64,000 nucleotides of DNA from Arenicola marina. Taxonomy: Eukaryota; Annelida; Polychaeta; Arenicolidae. How positions within the stretch are numbered: position 1 is the stretch's first letter; each line of letters begins with the position of its first letter. The notes beneath the pieces are model-generated. The model was given only the letters and a program-made list of their open reading frames with translations. It was not told the origin of the DNA and searched no databases. Positions 1 to 10,740 of the stretch are shown piece by piece. The stretch is from contig OZ025261.1 of NCBI GenBank assembly GCA_964019135.1, positions 30,550,029 through 30,614,028 on the forward strand, written 5' to 3'. A program made the position numbers and the translations under genes.

Positions 1-860
1 CTGTCCCTGCTCTGTCAGGGACAGTGCTAAGGCCCCTCCCCAACTCCTCCGCCCCCCCCCCCCTCCCCCACTTCCCACCCAGCGCCCTCGGCTCCCACCC
101 CGCCCAAACATGCCTCCCTTGCACTCACACAAGCAGCGACTTCAATGCCATCTTTTGATGAAACCTCGCGACTTCCAGCGCACAAACACAATATTTGACA
201 ACAGTGATACAACACAGAGAGCGTCTTCACGTTCTCTCTTCTCCACCCCTGTGACCCCTCCGACCACCCCCCCCCCCCCCCCCCTCGGCACCTCCCGCCT
301 CTCATACCCACCACTCCCCAGCAACAACATCCAGACCACCACCACTGGCCACAGGTCGTACAGATACAGGGTGACATAGAGAGACAGTGAGAGAGAAAAT
401 CTCCTTTCTACTTTCAACATGACCCTTTATGACGTGTCATTTACTTTTAGGATAAACAGTAATTGACGGCGATATAGTCCTTGTGTCGGATCCGGAGATC
501 CAGCATGATGTATAGCGGAGGGTAAGGCTGCAGGTTCAAAACTTATATGTGTGGGAATGTTAATACTTTTTTGTGAATTCCTCGCAGCAAAGTCAGCCCG
601 ATAACTAAATTTGATGTTTTCTTCATGAAACAAACTATTACAATTCCCAACTTCCAACTACATACTTCATCTTAAAGGGACACTTACAAAAGACATACAT
701 ACAGGAAAAAACCAAGTTGCCACAACATTTGTCGTGACGTAGCAACCAGGCACTCCGCCCACCGGATTGACTATTCCCGGGTGACGTTTTCTAGGGAAAA
801 CAGTCACGTTGCCGACCAAGGACATTTTGAGAATGGCGGCTGACTACTGACGCTATAGGA
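1..860. other. Left-edge non-coding DNA
   Basis: This stretch has poly(C) runs near 50-65 and 268-285, and otherwise unremarkable sequence. The open frames here are Pro/Gly-rich products of the homopolymer tracts. I see no exon. Confidence 0.5.
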
Positions 861-866
861 TTCAAA

Positions 867-872
867 TTTATT
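867..872 (-). terminator. Poly(A) signal AATAAA for the peptide gene
   Basis: TTTATT on the plus strand reads AATAAA on the minus strand, about 190 nt past the TGA at 1061. That is a normal 3' UTR length. Confidence 0.4.
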
Positions 873-1060
873 ACATTGCTTCTCAAAAAATAACTGCATA
901 TATTTCATGTCCTCAGGCCGTATACTCTGCTCATATAGCCCCCTCATTTTCTCTTTTTTTGTCACGTTTTGCTTAAGTCTTTCCTACGCTTTCCTACTAT
1001 TTCCGCGCGGCCATCATTAACTACTAAACACCGAAAGATACTGGAGTGGCCGCACCCGCT

Positions 1061-1173
1061 TCATGCGGTCTGGAGTACCCTGAATTCCCTGGTCATATAA
1101 GCAGCAAACTCTTCAAACACCTTCTTATCCAGAGACCGATCGCCCGGCAGGGGGCTCCACTGCAGCTCATCAT
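1061..1173 (-). CDS. Peptide gene terminal coding exon
   Basis: Two bases complete the split Asp codon, then 36 codons and a stop. The reading is acidic and helical (DELQWSPLPGDRSLDKK, then the VFEEF... tail) with ordinary codon use. The longest open frame here is a different one, which yields only a tryptophan- and cysteine-mixed nonsense product. This frame is chosen because it matches the phase of exon 1. Confidence 0.55.
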
Positions 1174-1402
1174 CTTCGCAAGGAACCAGCCAGGTCTATG
1201 TGTCATAATGACACACAAGGAACCAGCCAGTATCATATAATTATCAGTTGTAATTGTGCCTTTAACGTTGCAAAAAGATGGTTGTGTGATAGATATGTAA
1301 TGCATTCTTACCCTTGAGGGCCTCCATCTGCACCCAGCTGGCCTGGGAGGTGCAGACGGCGCTCAGCAGCAGGATCAACGCCGCCGCCGCCACGCACCGC
1401 AT
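1061..1402 (-). CDS. Small secreted peptide precursor, 67 aa, two coding exons (unrecognised family)
   Basis: Coding exon 1 is 1402-1312 and coding exon 2 is 1173-1061, joined across a 138-nt intron (donor AAGG|gtaag, acceptor gcgaag|AT). Both sides are phase 1, so the split codon reads GAT (Asp). Residues 1-21 are a textbook signal peptide: MRCV, then an Ala/Leu/Ile core, then AVCTSQA with likely cleavage before SWVQ. The mature part of about 46 residues begins SWVQMEALKDDELQW, has a Lys-Lys pair at 47-48 that could be a processing site, and ends with VFEEFAAYMTREFRVLQTA, which would form an amphipathic helix. The only Cys outside the start (C3) is C17 in the signal peptide. TGA is at 1061-1063, and a minus-strand AATAAA lies at 867-872. 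A T-rich acceptor (gtttacag) abuts the ATG, so a non-coding 5' exon is likely upstream. I recognise no family. The role (hormone, antimicrobial or other secreted peptide) is open. The weak point is the poor pyrimidine tract of the internal acceptor. Confidence 0.6.
1312..1402 (-). CDS. Peptide gene coding exon 1 (signal peptide)
   Basis: 30 codons plus one base, from ATG at 1400-1402 to donor gtaag at 1311-1307. It is strongly GC-rich (GCG/CTG codons), unlike the surrounding DNA. Without splicing the frame meets a stop inside the intron after a few residues, so the donor is needed to make a sensible product. Confidence 0.68.
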
Positions 1403-1418
1403 CTGTAAACAATACAAA

Positions 1419-1438
1419 CACGTGGTCAAGTGACGTCA
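1419..1438. promoter_or_regulatory. E-box CACGTG (1419-1424) and CRE TGACGTCA (1431-1438)
   Basis: Two palindromic sites lie 17-36 nt upstream of the peptide gene's start codon, in what is either its first intron or its promoter. Binding by bHLH and CREB/ATF factors is inferred from the words only. Confidence 0.3.
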
Positions 1439-2069
1439 CAACAAACAAAGTATGGCAAGCCAAACACACATAAAAACGCATGTACAAAGGTCATAATAAA
1501 CTCAAATGTAAGGATCAAAATAACCAGAGCTGATTAACATGTTACCCTCGACGACTGATGTCATAGTTTAACGTTATAAACAGGTTAAATAAGAGCGCAT
1601 TATTCTACAACTATTGAGAATTCTTTTTATCAAAGCTTCTTCAGTTCTTCCTTCCTGCAATCACTCTAAGATCATTATCACAGCGTTATGCATGCCATGT
1701 TCCATTGAGATGTAGTTACGGATGGTTATTATTAGTTGGAAGTACCCGGATGTTGTTTCAGATGAACAACGCGACCAGCACACGAGCCATCTAGTGACAT
1801 TATGACACGATAAGACTAACATATAAACTATATACAGTACAGATCAGCCTCTCGAGTGACAGCCGTGGACCCCTCCCCCTGGCCCCCTCCCCTCGGCCTC
1901 CTCCCCCCGGCCCCTCTTGCTTCCAACGCCTATGCAATTAGCCAAGTCAGGGTGTTGCAATCGTGTGGTGGGGTGATTTTTATGTTAAACGAGACTCCTA
2001 TATTAAGTTTCAAGTTCGAGACGTATAACGAAAAAACTAGAACCGTTACGCTATTAAATAGCGTAACAT

Positions 2070-2165
2070 AGGCGGATGAACCGGGGGGGGAGGCATCTGG
2101 GGCACGTGCCCCCCCTAACAAAATATTGGGTGGGGGCACGGTTATCTTTGTGCCCCCCCCCCCAA
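2070..2165. repeat. G/C-run repeat copy
   Basis: It starts with aGGCGGATGAACCGG followed by a G run and ends in a C run at about 2152-2162. It resembles the better-preserved inverted-repeat copies at 2216-2314 and 12547-12720 by its GGCGGAT start and G-run interior. Its ends are not clear. Confidence 0.35.
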
Positions 2166-2215
2166 TAATTCACATGCTGCTTACCAAACTAACACGTAAT
2201 AAAACGGTAAAAGCG

Positions 2216-2314
2216 CAGGGGCAGATCTAGGGGGGGGGGGGCACCCCCCCCCCCTCCGGTCGCAAGTTTTCAGAGAGCAACCCTCCCGTTGGCAAATTTC
2301 TAGATCCGCTCCTG
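2216..2314. mobile_element. Small foldback (MITE-like) element with a G/C-run core
   Basis: The ends are inverted repeats: CAGGGGCAGATCTAG at 2216-2230 and CTAGATCCGCTCCTG at 2300-2314 (13 of 15 positions pair). The core holds a 12-base G run beside a C run. At 99 bp it has no coding capacity. It would be a non-autonomous element or a foldback SINE-like unit; the transposase partner is not visible. Confidence 0.5.
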
Positions 2315-2635
2315 AAACCTCACGATGAAGTTAAAACATCTTTGTATGGGCGCGTCATATCAGGTCCTATATAGAACCACGAATCAATGCAGTATTGCCC
2401 TTGCTGAGCAACTCGCGTGCAACGTGGTGTTTTGCGCGAAAAATACACAACATAAAGCGAATAGAGAAGCGTTAAATCCAATGCTGGTCAAGTTTGGGAT
2501 TGTAAAACAGCCGATGAAGCCAGTAACCTCGAATCTCAACTCGGCAATTGGATTTTGTTCCATATCCGCTAATTTATTCTAGACTGTGCACCACGGTCAC
2601 CTAGGTCTAAGGCTTTTACACGCATTCTTAATGTT

Positions 2636-2735
2636 TTTGCCCCCCCCCCCCCTTCAAAAATTCATGCTCATGTCCCTGGTACGTATTGGTTGTGCCCTCC
2701 CCCCCCCCAATCTTCCTACGCCTGTGCGTACATAT
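2636..2735 (-). repeat. G/C-run repeat copy, opposite orientation
   Basis: On the minus strand it reads ...CACAGGCGTAGGAAGATTG, then G runs, then a second G run near 2640-2652. The GGCGTAGG start and G-run core match the style of the foldback copies at 2216-2314 and 12547-12720. Confidence 0.35.
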
Positions 2736-2871
2736 TACATACAAGTATTGGCATTGTATACTTTGGAAATTAACGTTTAAAAAATTGTCGCTTAAATTCT
2801 TCTGTGTGACACCAGAGCTCACAACCATGTGATTGAGCAGTGCAATACTGTCAGTGCAGTACTCACAGGCT

Positions 2872-2943
2872 GCAGAAATAGTGTCCTCTGACAATGATTA
2901 GTGGTGCCCTTTACCGCTGTAACAGGCACACAGAGTACCATGG
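2872..2943 (+). repeat. Dispersed repeat, copy 1
   Basis: It shares a near-identical block with 7359-7429, including AGTGTCCTCTGACAAT and then attagtggt, a ytTaccg motif and taac. This is a dispersed repeat of unknown class. No B box was seen inside it. Confidence 0.5.
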
Positions 2944-3844
2944 TGAATTCTCGGCACTTTGCTTGTAAAGAAGTGAAAGGACCGTTAATTTGTAACTTCT
3001 GTTCTGGGGCCGCTTAGCTACTAATTTCCTTGAACCTCGCTTTCCCGGAGAAGTGCCCCGACACCCCAGCCCCTCCGGCCCTTCCCTCTTTAGGCCCCCC
3101 CCCCCTCCCCCATCCATTCCACCTATTCGTTGGCCTCCCATACCTCGTCTAGCCATCTGGTTACCGCGTTAACGAGTTTACATCAAGAGTAAATATGACG
3201 TCACCGGTACGTCATAATCATGTGCATATGTTTTGCAGACATGGCAGCCCCTCAGAGTCATCAAGTGGTGGGCCACATACGGGCACTCACAGCGGCAAGC
3301 GACTTTCAAGAGACGCTGTTCCGCTTGCCCTAAGAGATCAGGGCTAAGCCGCGATGAACATGCTTTTTACACCCATTAAGAATTCGGCCTTTGCGTTTTT
3401 TCCTCGCTCCATTATATTTGCAAGCAGCAGGAATTCAAAGTTTGATGTTTACATACAGTTTAAGGTGTAACCGTGAAAGTATTTCCACGTGTTTCGTGTC
3501 TGCAGCCACACGGTATATACTCCGTTCTTCGTCTTCGATGTTTGTATAAAGAATTTAAACATTTGCTCTCTTTGAGGTAGTGAAATTTTACTTATGAACA
3601 TTTCTCTGGATTTTCTCCCATGCTCGATTGCAGCCTTCCCATACCCAATACCTGTAGTGCTGATTCTCCCAGTCTGCTTTTTGTCCACATAAAAGAGCTT
3701 TTTTTCTTTTCCCTCCCTCGCTGGATAGTGTTCTCTTTCACCAGTAGATACATTCCTTTTTTTAACATTCTTCAAGTCTTATCTCCTGTCTTCAATCTTC
3801 CGTCACCGTTTTCGCCCGTCTGTCGTTCTTTGGGCTGCGCTAGG

Positions 3845-4115
3845 ACTCCCCTCCTTCACCCCCACTCCCCACCCCTCCCCCTACTTCACCCCCACTCCCC
3901 ACCCTCCCCCTCCTTCACCCCACTCCCACCTCTCCCCCCCTTCACCCCCACTCGCCACCCTCCCCCTCCTTTACCCCGGCTCCCCACCCCTCCCCTCCTT
4001 CACCCCCACTCCCCACCCCTTCCCCTCCTTCACCCCACCCCCAGCCTCCCCCTCCTTCACCCCCACTCCTCACCCCTCCCCCTCCTTAACCCCACTCCCA
4101 CTTCTCCCCCACCTC
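3845..4115 (+). repeat. C-rich minisatellite, about 30-bp unit
   Basis: Roughly nine copies of CTCCTTCACCCCCACTCCCC plus a CACCCCTCCCC-type tail. Unit length varies from about 28 to 31 bp. The Pro/Leu/His-rich open frame through it is a by-product of the repeat. Confidence 0.8.
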
Positions 4116-4215
4116 CACCCCCACCCTCGTCCCTCTCTCTATGTTGCTCCCACCGCCATGTTCTTTGCACACCACCTTGCAGGACGCATTTGTTCGTATC
4201 ATCACTTACATAAAA

Positions 4216-6480
4216 CGAGCAGCTCCCTCCCCACCAAAAAAAAAATCCAGAAAGACTTTTTATTCATCCCGTTGGCGTTATCGACCTAAGAGAACACACG
4301 TGCTCGTGGTTACAATCAAAGACGGATTGGTGTAGTCATAACAAGACACAAACATATCGGGACTTAACTACATAAAAAACGCCAACAAAAATGGCGCTCT
4401 ACTGAAAACTGAAGCCCAAAAGCTGCGCCGGTACAGCACGCGCGAACGTTTCGGAGCTTGACAACAAACTCCTAAATGCTTCTAAAAATAATAATCGAAT
4501 CGGACAAAAACAGTAGGGAGGCGTGTATGCTAGGTAAGACCCATGGTGTATGAGGAACATGGTATAGGTAACTGGCAGGGCTTAACACTACGCCCCCTCA
4601 CGACTTCACCATGTCTTAGAAGGCGTGTGTCATTCTCTGTCGTTGATATGTCAATCTGAGAAGTCGTTTTTGCAAAGAAGTTGATACGACGTTGGGAACA
4701 CCTCGCCGCATTCAGCCCGAGTGTCCGCCCAGATTGGTATAACGAGCATAAGGAAGTGGCCAAAAACCCACGCAATGTTCAACTGTAACATACAAGTTGT
4801 AGTCATGCTTATCACGAGGTCAGTTTTGTATCACTTCATGATTTTTTTTTCACTTTTATAAAGCCAATATTTGATGGATGTCTTATGACAAGTAAAAAAT
4901 GCATAATTAGTGTAAAAAATACGCAGATTGACGGGTAAATAAGAGGGTTTTAGTGAAGGGTATATATAATGGAACGGGGTGAGAAAGGTTGGGTGGCTTG
5001 CTCAATGCAAACCGCCATATTGCCTTCAACCCCCAGATGTCCACAGCGAGAAACAAGACGTGTCCGTGCATAAGGCAGACTGGACGATGAAATTAGACAG
5101 TAATTCCTGGACAAAGAGAGGATAAAGTCGGATAAAACAGGTCACCCTTAGAAGGCGAGACACCCATCCACCCATCCGAGGTAGATCGCACTCGGAGCAT
5201 CTCGTACCTAGCCACACTATGTATGTCTATCTATCACCGCCAACGAAATGAATTCCAAAGTATAGTCAGTATAGCGTCAAGTTGAAAATGGCGTGAAAAC
5301 CGTCACGCTTTCTTCGACCGCTAAGACTAAGGAAAATGGAGCGGTTAGCAGTCTGGCCTCCCGCCGCCGGCACACGGCCGAACTCTATGCGGGTTCGGGC
5401 GCGCATTCTTCGTCAGAGGGAAAAAATAAACACCCCCTCCTCTCTTTGCCGAGTTGGTTTAAGGCCTTATTCACACACGCCGCAGGAGCAATAATAAAGG
5501 CCTTGAAGGAGTAACGAGTTAAAGGAGAGGTGGCGAACATTAAAATGGTACTTCGCACGTCGCGGCGACCCCTCGCGGCCCAGAGAACGGCCGCTGGGGC
5601 AAAATACTACCCGTCGGCCACCGCGACCACCAGCAGCTCAACGCCTGAATAGGGCAAACCCACCCGACAACTTCAACATGGCTTCCCCTGCCTCAAACGG
5701 CTAAGACACTGGCTCGGTTATGCTTATTTTTCACAAAGGCATGGCTTCCACCAACCTGGGCTCGTAAAATACGGCCCAATGCCTCAGCAAACGAGATTGG
5801 GTCGGTCGCCAGTCAGAGCTTTAAGTTACAGAGTTGACTCGGTAAATATTCGGTTACATTTTTTTGCTGCTCAGTTGGGCACATCCTCAACAGATCACCT
5901 TTTGTGTTATCGGGAAGAATTGTTACGTAACAAGACAGTTTTATCTTATCTGCTATGTGGCGGCGAGTGTTGACAGGTTTACATCTCGCCATTGTGATGT
6001 AAAACTGGAGCGTTCATGCAGCCACTTGGCCATTAATTATACGGAGATAGACCTCCGAACAATGCCGCAACAACGTGAGCCCGAAGTAATCAGATGTCAT
6101 AGGCCTGTTTTGTAGTAACATTCATAATCATAATCTTTGTGACGTGACACCACATAATGGTTAACTGTAATAATTGCATGCGAGAAAGAGCTACCGATTA
6201 CGTTGCGCTTCCGACTCGAGTAACCGGAAGTGATGTAAAGATGTCGCACCGAATGATGGGCGCATACAGCGTATTACATTATATCATGTTAACATATCGG
6301 CTATGGAACCAGGAGTCAGGATCCCACGAAAGATGGTATGATGTCATAAGTATCTCATACTCTTTATGACAATTAGCAGTTGCCTCAGTTCATGGTATTG
6401 CTTATGAAATATTACATGACTGAATGTACATGAAGTGTATTATTATTTATTAAACATATATGATTTTCTAAATTTCCTAT
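4216..6480. other. Non-coding unique DNA with a CpG-rich patch
   Basis: No exon recognised. A CpG-rich patch lies at about 5340-5660 (many CGCG/CGGC words) and could be a small CpG island or unmethylated element. The 73-residue plus-strand frame through it has no recognisable features. Confidence 0.4.
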
Positions 6481-6960
6481 TTAAGATGACATAATTTTGT
6501 AAGCTCAAGGTACTGTTTAAGAAAGATGGCATAATCGTTAGAGTTCATGACGCTCTTTAAGAAAGATGACATAACGATTGCGTAAATTCATGGTGCTCTT
6601 TCTGAAATGTAACATAATTGCTTGAAGCTCAGTGTCCTCCATGAAAGATGACATAATTATTTCATAAGTTCAGTGTGCTCTCGATGAAAGATGACATAAT
6701 CCTTCATGGGACTCTTTATGAAAGATGACATAATGATTTCATAAGTTCAGTGTGCTCTCGATGAAAGATGACATAATCCTTCATGGGACTCATTATGAAA
6801 GATGACATAATGATTTCATAAGTTCAGTGTGCTCTCGATGAAAGATGACATAATCCTTCATGGGACTCTTTATGAAAGATGACATAATGATTGCGTCAGC
6901 TCAATGTGCTCTTAATGAAATATGAGATGACGATTGTGTCAGTTCATATGCGTGTCATTG
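6480..6960 (+). repeat. Minisatellite with 77-bp unit
   Basis: Each unit has two related halves of 43 and 34 bp, both starting GATGACATAAT and ending in tatgaaa/gatgaaa. The three central copies (about 6650-6890) are nearly identical, and the flanking copies are progressively diverged. Confidence 0.8.
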
Positions 6961-7358
6961 TTCACTCCCCGTCTGAGTAAGTCCTCATTACTCTGTCCCC
7001 CTAAGATAATGCGCACGTCGTGAGCCGTGCCAGGAGGCCGCACATCCTCCCGTATCTCTGACATAATGGGAATATCATTTTTACTAAAAAAAATTCACGA
7101 AGCTTACTGTAGTCACCAGACGTCTATCGCTTACACAGCTAGTTATACGAAGAAACAAGACATAAAAAACATCAGCATTCTTTCGCCATACTCAAGGATG
7201 TAGGGTGTCGGGGCAGGGCAGGGCGGGGGGGGGGGGGTGCGGAGGGAGGCGGGGGGGGGGTTGAGGGGCGAGGTGGTTCATAAACGGGGAGCGTTTCCTT
7301 TCACTGTCATGAAACCTATCTCAGAACCGTGCGACTCAGCGAGGTTATTATCAGGGGA

Positions 7359-7429
7359 CAGAAATAGTGTCCTCTGACAATAATTAGTGGTTCCGCTTAC
7401 CGTTATAACGGATGCAGTGCATACCATGC
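7359..7429 (+). repeat. Dispersed repeat, copy 2
   Basis: Partner of the block at 2872-2943, in the same orientation. Similarity is highest over the first 30 nt and decays towards a shared taccatg. Confidence 0.5.
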
Positions 7430-7709
7430 AATGACTTGCATCGCAACAGCCGCAGAGAACTGTCGCGTCCTTACCTTTGACTTTTGAAAGGCATATAGAC
7501 CTCCAAAAAAAGCTAACCTTTCAGTAGCGTCAGGCTTGCATGCCATTAGTAGACTCAGTATCGGGTAATATAGGTAACGAACCGGTGTACATTTAAATAT
7601 AGTCGTAGGTGCAACATGTGACACCTCAAGCATAGAATGGTGTCCTATGTGATTGGCTTGCTATCGGAGAAAGCCATCTAGCTTTATCTCATGCCGTAAG
7701 CTTCATCCG

Positions 7710-7740
7710 ACCCCATTTCATTGTCACAGGAGATGTCTTG
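7710..7740 (+). repeat. SINE-like tail fragment
   Basis: ACCCCATTTCATTGTC followed by CxGGAGxTGTCTTG matches 63132-63162 at 28 of 31 positions. At the other site it lies just 3' of a tRNA B box, so both are probably body/tail pieces of one SINE family. Confidence 0.45.
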
Positions 7741-8879
7741 GCCTGAAACTCTAACGTGTCATTTTATATCTAATGCAGTATGTTATATGTCCCCGTAAAG
7801 CTACGTTAAGGCAAAACCAGCTTGATGTGTTACCTTGTCTTTTCAGCTTTCAACTCCTAAAGCAGGAAATGTTCTGCAGCTCTGACGCGGCGTCAGCGTA
7901 TGTCAGCGTCACACACCAATGTCACTTCGTCGCCAAGAGATTTGACTCCGCTATAATCCAATGTGTCGTCACCAGGGACTCGTGTCACTGAGGTGTCGCC
8001 GTATCTAAGCAAACCACACAGTATCTTTCTTGACTCTTGCCTTTGGTCTGAGTTGGCATGAACCGACAAATGTGGCAAAAATTACCGTGTCCAGCTAAGC
8101 TATATCCAATCCGATGATGAATTGACAGAATAGGTCCAAAGTAAGCAAGTAGATATATGGGATTGGGTTCTATAAGTCTTTCGGTTTTGTACGGCTCCAG
8201 AAGGCATAGATATATCCTCCGCTCCCACAATGCACCAGCGCAGTTTACAACTGTCAGGGGAATGTGGCGCGAAAAAGCAGACGACTTTTGACTTGTTCAC
8301 TAACTGTCCTTGCTAGACGCACATCGTTGCAAACAAAAACACTCAAAAGGAGAAAACGCGCTTACACTGCAGCTGATCTGGGTTGTGTTGAGTCAACTTT
8401 TCTAGTTAGGAAATCCAAAGTGAAAGTCTTGGCCTAAAATCATGGCGCAAAGTCCGTAAGACGACGTGATTTTCGGTTATTCTGTCTGGTAAACACTAAA
8501 GTCATGGCCGCTTGGTAAATCCACACTCCTATACATAAAATTATCACTCATCATAACCAGATGCAAGGCCGTAGAAGCTCCCCATCCCAGGGATAATGCA
8601 GCTGGCCTATAACGCTCATTTCCTTTACACCCACGACAAACCGAAGGGACTTGTGGGCTGTTTATGACGCTGCAAAGAGACGTTCCAATGCTGCGTCTTT
8701 GTTGGCTCCGTGCGCCTGGGCCAATTGATGTTTCCAAATAGCGACCGATGCTTCATCAATTAGTCAACAGACCCCGGCGCCTATAGGGGTGGTCGCGTCA
8801 CCAGCGAGTGTGAAGAGCCGATCGAAACAAGCTGTTTGAAGCTGGCTTTCAAGGTCTTGGCGTCGACGGATGGACATGG

Positions 8880-10740
8880 AGAGAGAGAGAGAGAGAGAGA
8901 GGTAGTCAGCACCCGCCAGCTATGTGAGAAGTCCTCCAGCCTTGAGCCACGAGTGGCGCGAGAGCGAGAGAGAGCAAGATAGGGGGGGGGGGGAGGAGGA
9001 GAGAGGGTGGGAGAGAGAGAGAGAGGAAGGGGAGACAGATGAGGCTAAAGAGAGATAGAGGGTGTGTGTGTGTATGTGCGCGAATCAAAACTAAGCCATT
9101 GAGACACTTTGCCAATAACCAGTCCCCTCTTAATTTCCTTCCTCTCCGCTCTGCTCTTCTCTCCTACTAAATCATGCAAGTCTCTTTTCGCAGTCGTTTC
9201 CGTTCGCTCGATCTGCTTTTCCTCCTTTCGACAAACGACTTCTCCTCTCCTCCGCGTTTCCCTTATCTGTTATCCTCAGTCTCTGTTCACTCTCAGTTAG
9301 TCCGGTTGGTTCTGCCGCTTTCCGAGCCAATGTCTCTCCGCCTCTTCTGCGCGTTCTGTTCGCCGCTCTCTGCTCGCCCCGCGTCTCTGTCTTCACTACT
9401 TGTCGGCTATGGACGTCCTCCTCAGACCGCAAGACCTCGCCTGCGCCTCCCAGTAATGGTGGTAGACGCTACCCTACTCCACTCCCCACTCACCCACCCA
9501 CCTACCCACGACAAGGGGCCGCCTGTCTCGTGGAGGTGGGGGCGGAGGAGTGGGGGTGGGGGGGCTCCGGGGGTCCCGTCACCCGGGTCGTCAGCCGCCC
9601 GTGACCACCGTCAGCGACCTGGGCTGAGGAGGTAGCAGCGGGGGCAGGGTGTGTGGAGGCGGCGTGGGGCACAGGGGGTTGGAGTGGGGAGGGGAGTGAA
9701 TGTAATAGAAGAAAGGAGGTTAGGGGTGAGGCCAAAGGTTATGAATGGTCAGGTGGAAGTCAATCACACTAATAATTGCCATGTTTACATTGTGCTAGGG
9801 GGGTGGGAGGGTGGGTGGGTGGTTTGCGTGGGTGGCATTGGGTGGGGATGGGTGTTCAGGGAGGGGGGGCACAAGGCATACTTGAGATGAGGGACACACT
9901 GAGAACGAATGTCCATGGGACAGCTCATCGATTAGTATTTCCGAGACCAGTCAATTATGTCATCATTAGACGCTTAATATGTAAATATATGAACATGTAA
10001 CTACATGTATTACTCAATCTATGACCACTGCGGGCAATGGCATCGGCCGCCACATCTACCCGACCCCCCATGGGCCAGTACCCTTCCTGTCATAACACCC
10101 CCCCCTCACCTCTACCGTCTCAATAGTAACGTACCCTACGTTCCTCCGACTCCACTCGACCCCACACTCTACCCCACACTCTACCCCACACTCTACCCCA
10201 CACTCTACCCCACACTCTACCCTTTCTTTCGTATCCTTTACGAACATCCAGTCAGGCCTACCAACAACAAAAAACACCTCAGCATACTCCTTCACCCCCC
10301 CCCCACCTTAACTCCATAACCGCCAGCCTGCGGATAGGCACTTCCATTTTCACCCCACTCATATCACCCCCCCCCCCGGCCCATCACGTCCCTATAACTC
10401 CCCCCCTTCCCCCCACCCCCACCAAAAGCACTGCCCCATCCCCTCAGTCAGTACTTCAACTGAACATATGCTGATATGATCAGCACATGGACACGGTAAC
10501 CCATGAGACTACCTACCCTCCACCCCCCCCCCCCACACACACACACACATATGTACCGTGACCTATACAAACCCCCCCCCCCTGCCCCTACCCCATCTCC
10601 TGTCCAGACACTTTGCTATTCCTCATTATAGTTGTACCGGCTTAACCTACATGAGCATGTTAAACTAACCAGCCAGGACCGCCGGGCGGGGGGGGGGGGG
10701 GGGGTGGTACGGGGGTGGGGAGGTAGGACTATATGAACTT
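8880..10740. repeat. Low-complexity region: GA runs, pyrimidine tracts, G/C homopolymers
   Basis: (GA)n at 8879-8902 and 9000-9060, a pyrimidine-rich block at 9110-9400, G-rich DNA at 9530-9860, poly(C)-rich DNA at 10090-10620 and a G run of about 20 at 10684-10704. All long open frames here are low-complexity. Confidence 0.6.
10158..10222 (+). repeat. 12-bp tandem repeat
   Basis: About five exact copies of CACACTCTACCC. Because 12 is a multiple of three, it gives YPTL repeats in one frame. There is no sign that this is translated. Confidence 0.85.

Larger units (their letters stand above)
7000..8870. other. Non-coding DNA
   Basis: It contains G-run tracts at 7218-7262, the repeat copy at 7359-7429, a SINE-like tail at 7710-7740 and a ZNF143-like word at 8222-8236. 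No exon was recognised among the short open frames. Confidence 0.4.

Noticed and set aside
3620-4213. 197-residue proline-rich frame
   Set aside because: Generated by a C-rich tandem repeat; no start context, splice sites or non-repeat domain.
5546-5653. 35-codon GC-rich plus-strand frame
   Set aside because: It sits in a CpG-rich patch that keeps frames open by composition; no other support.
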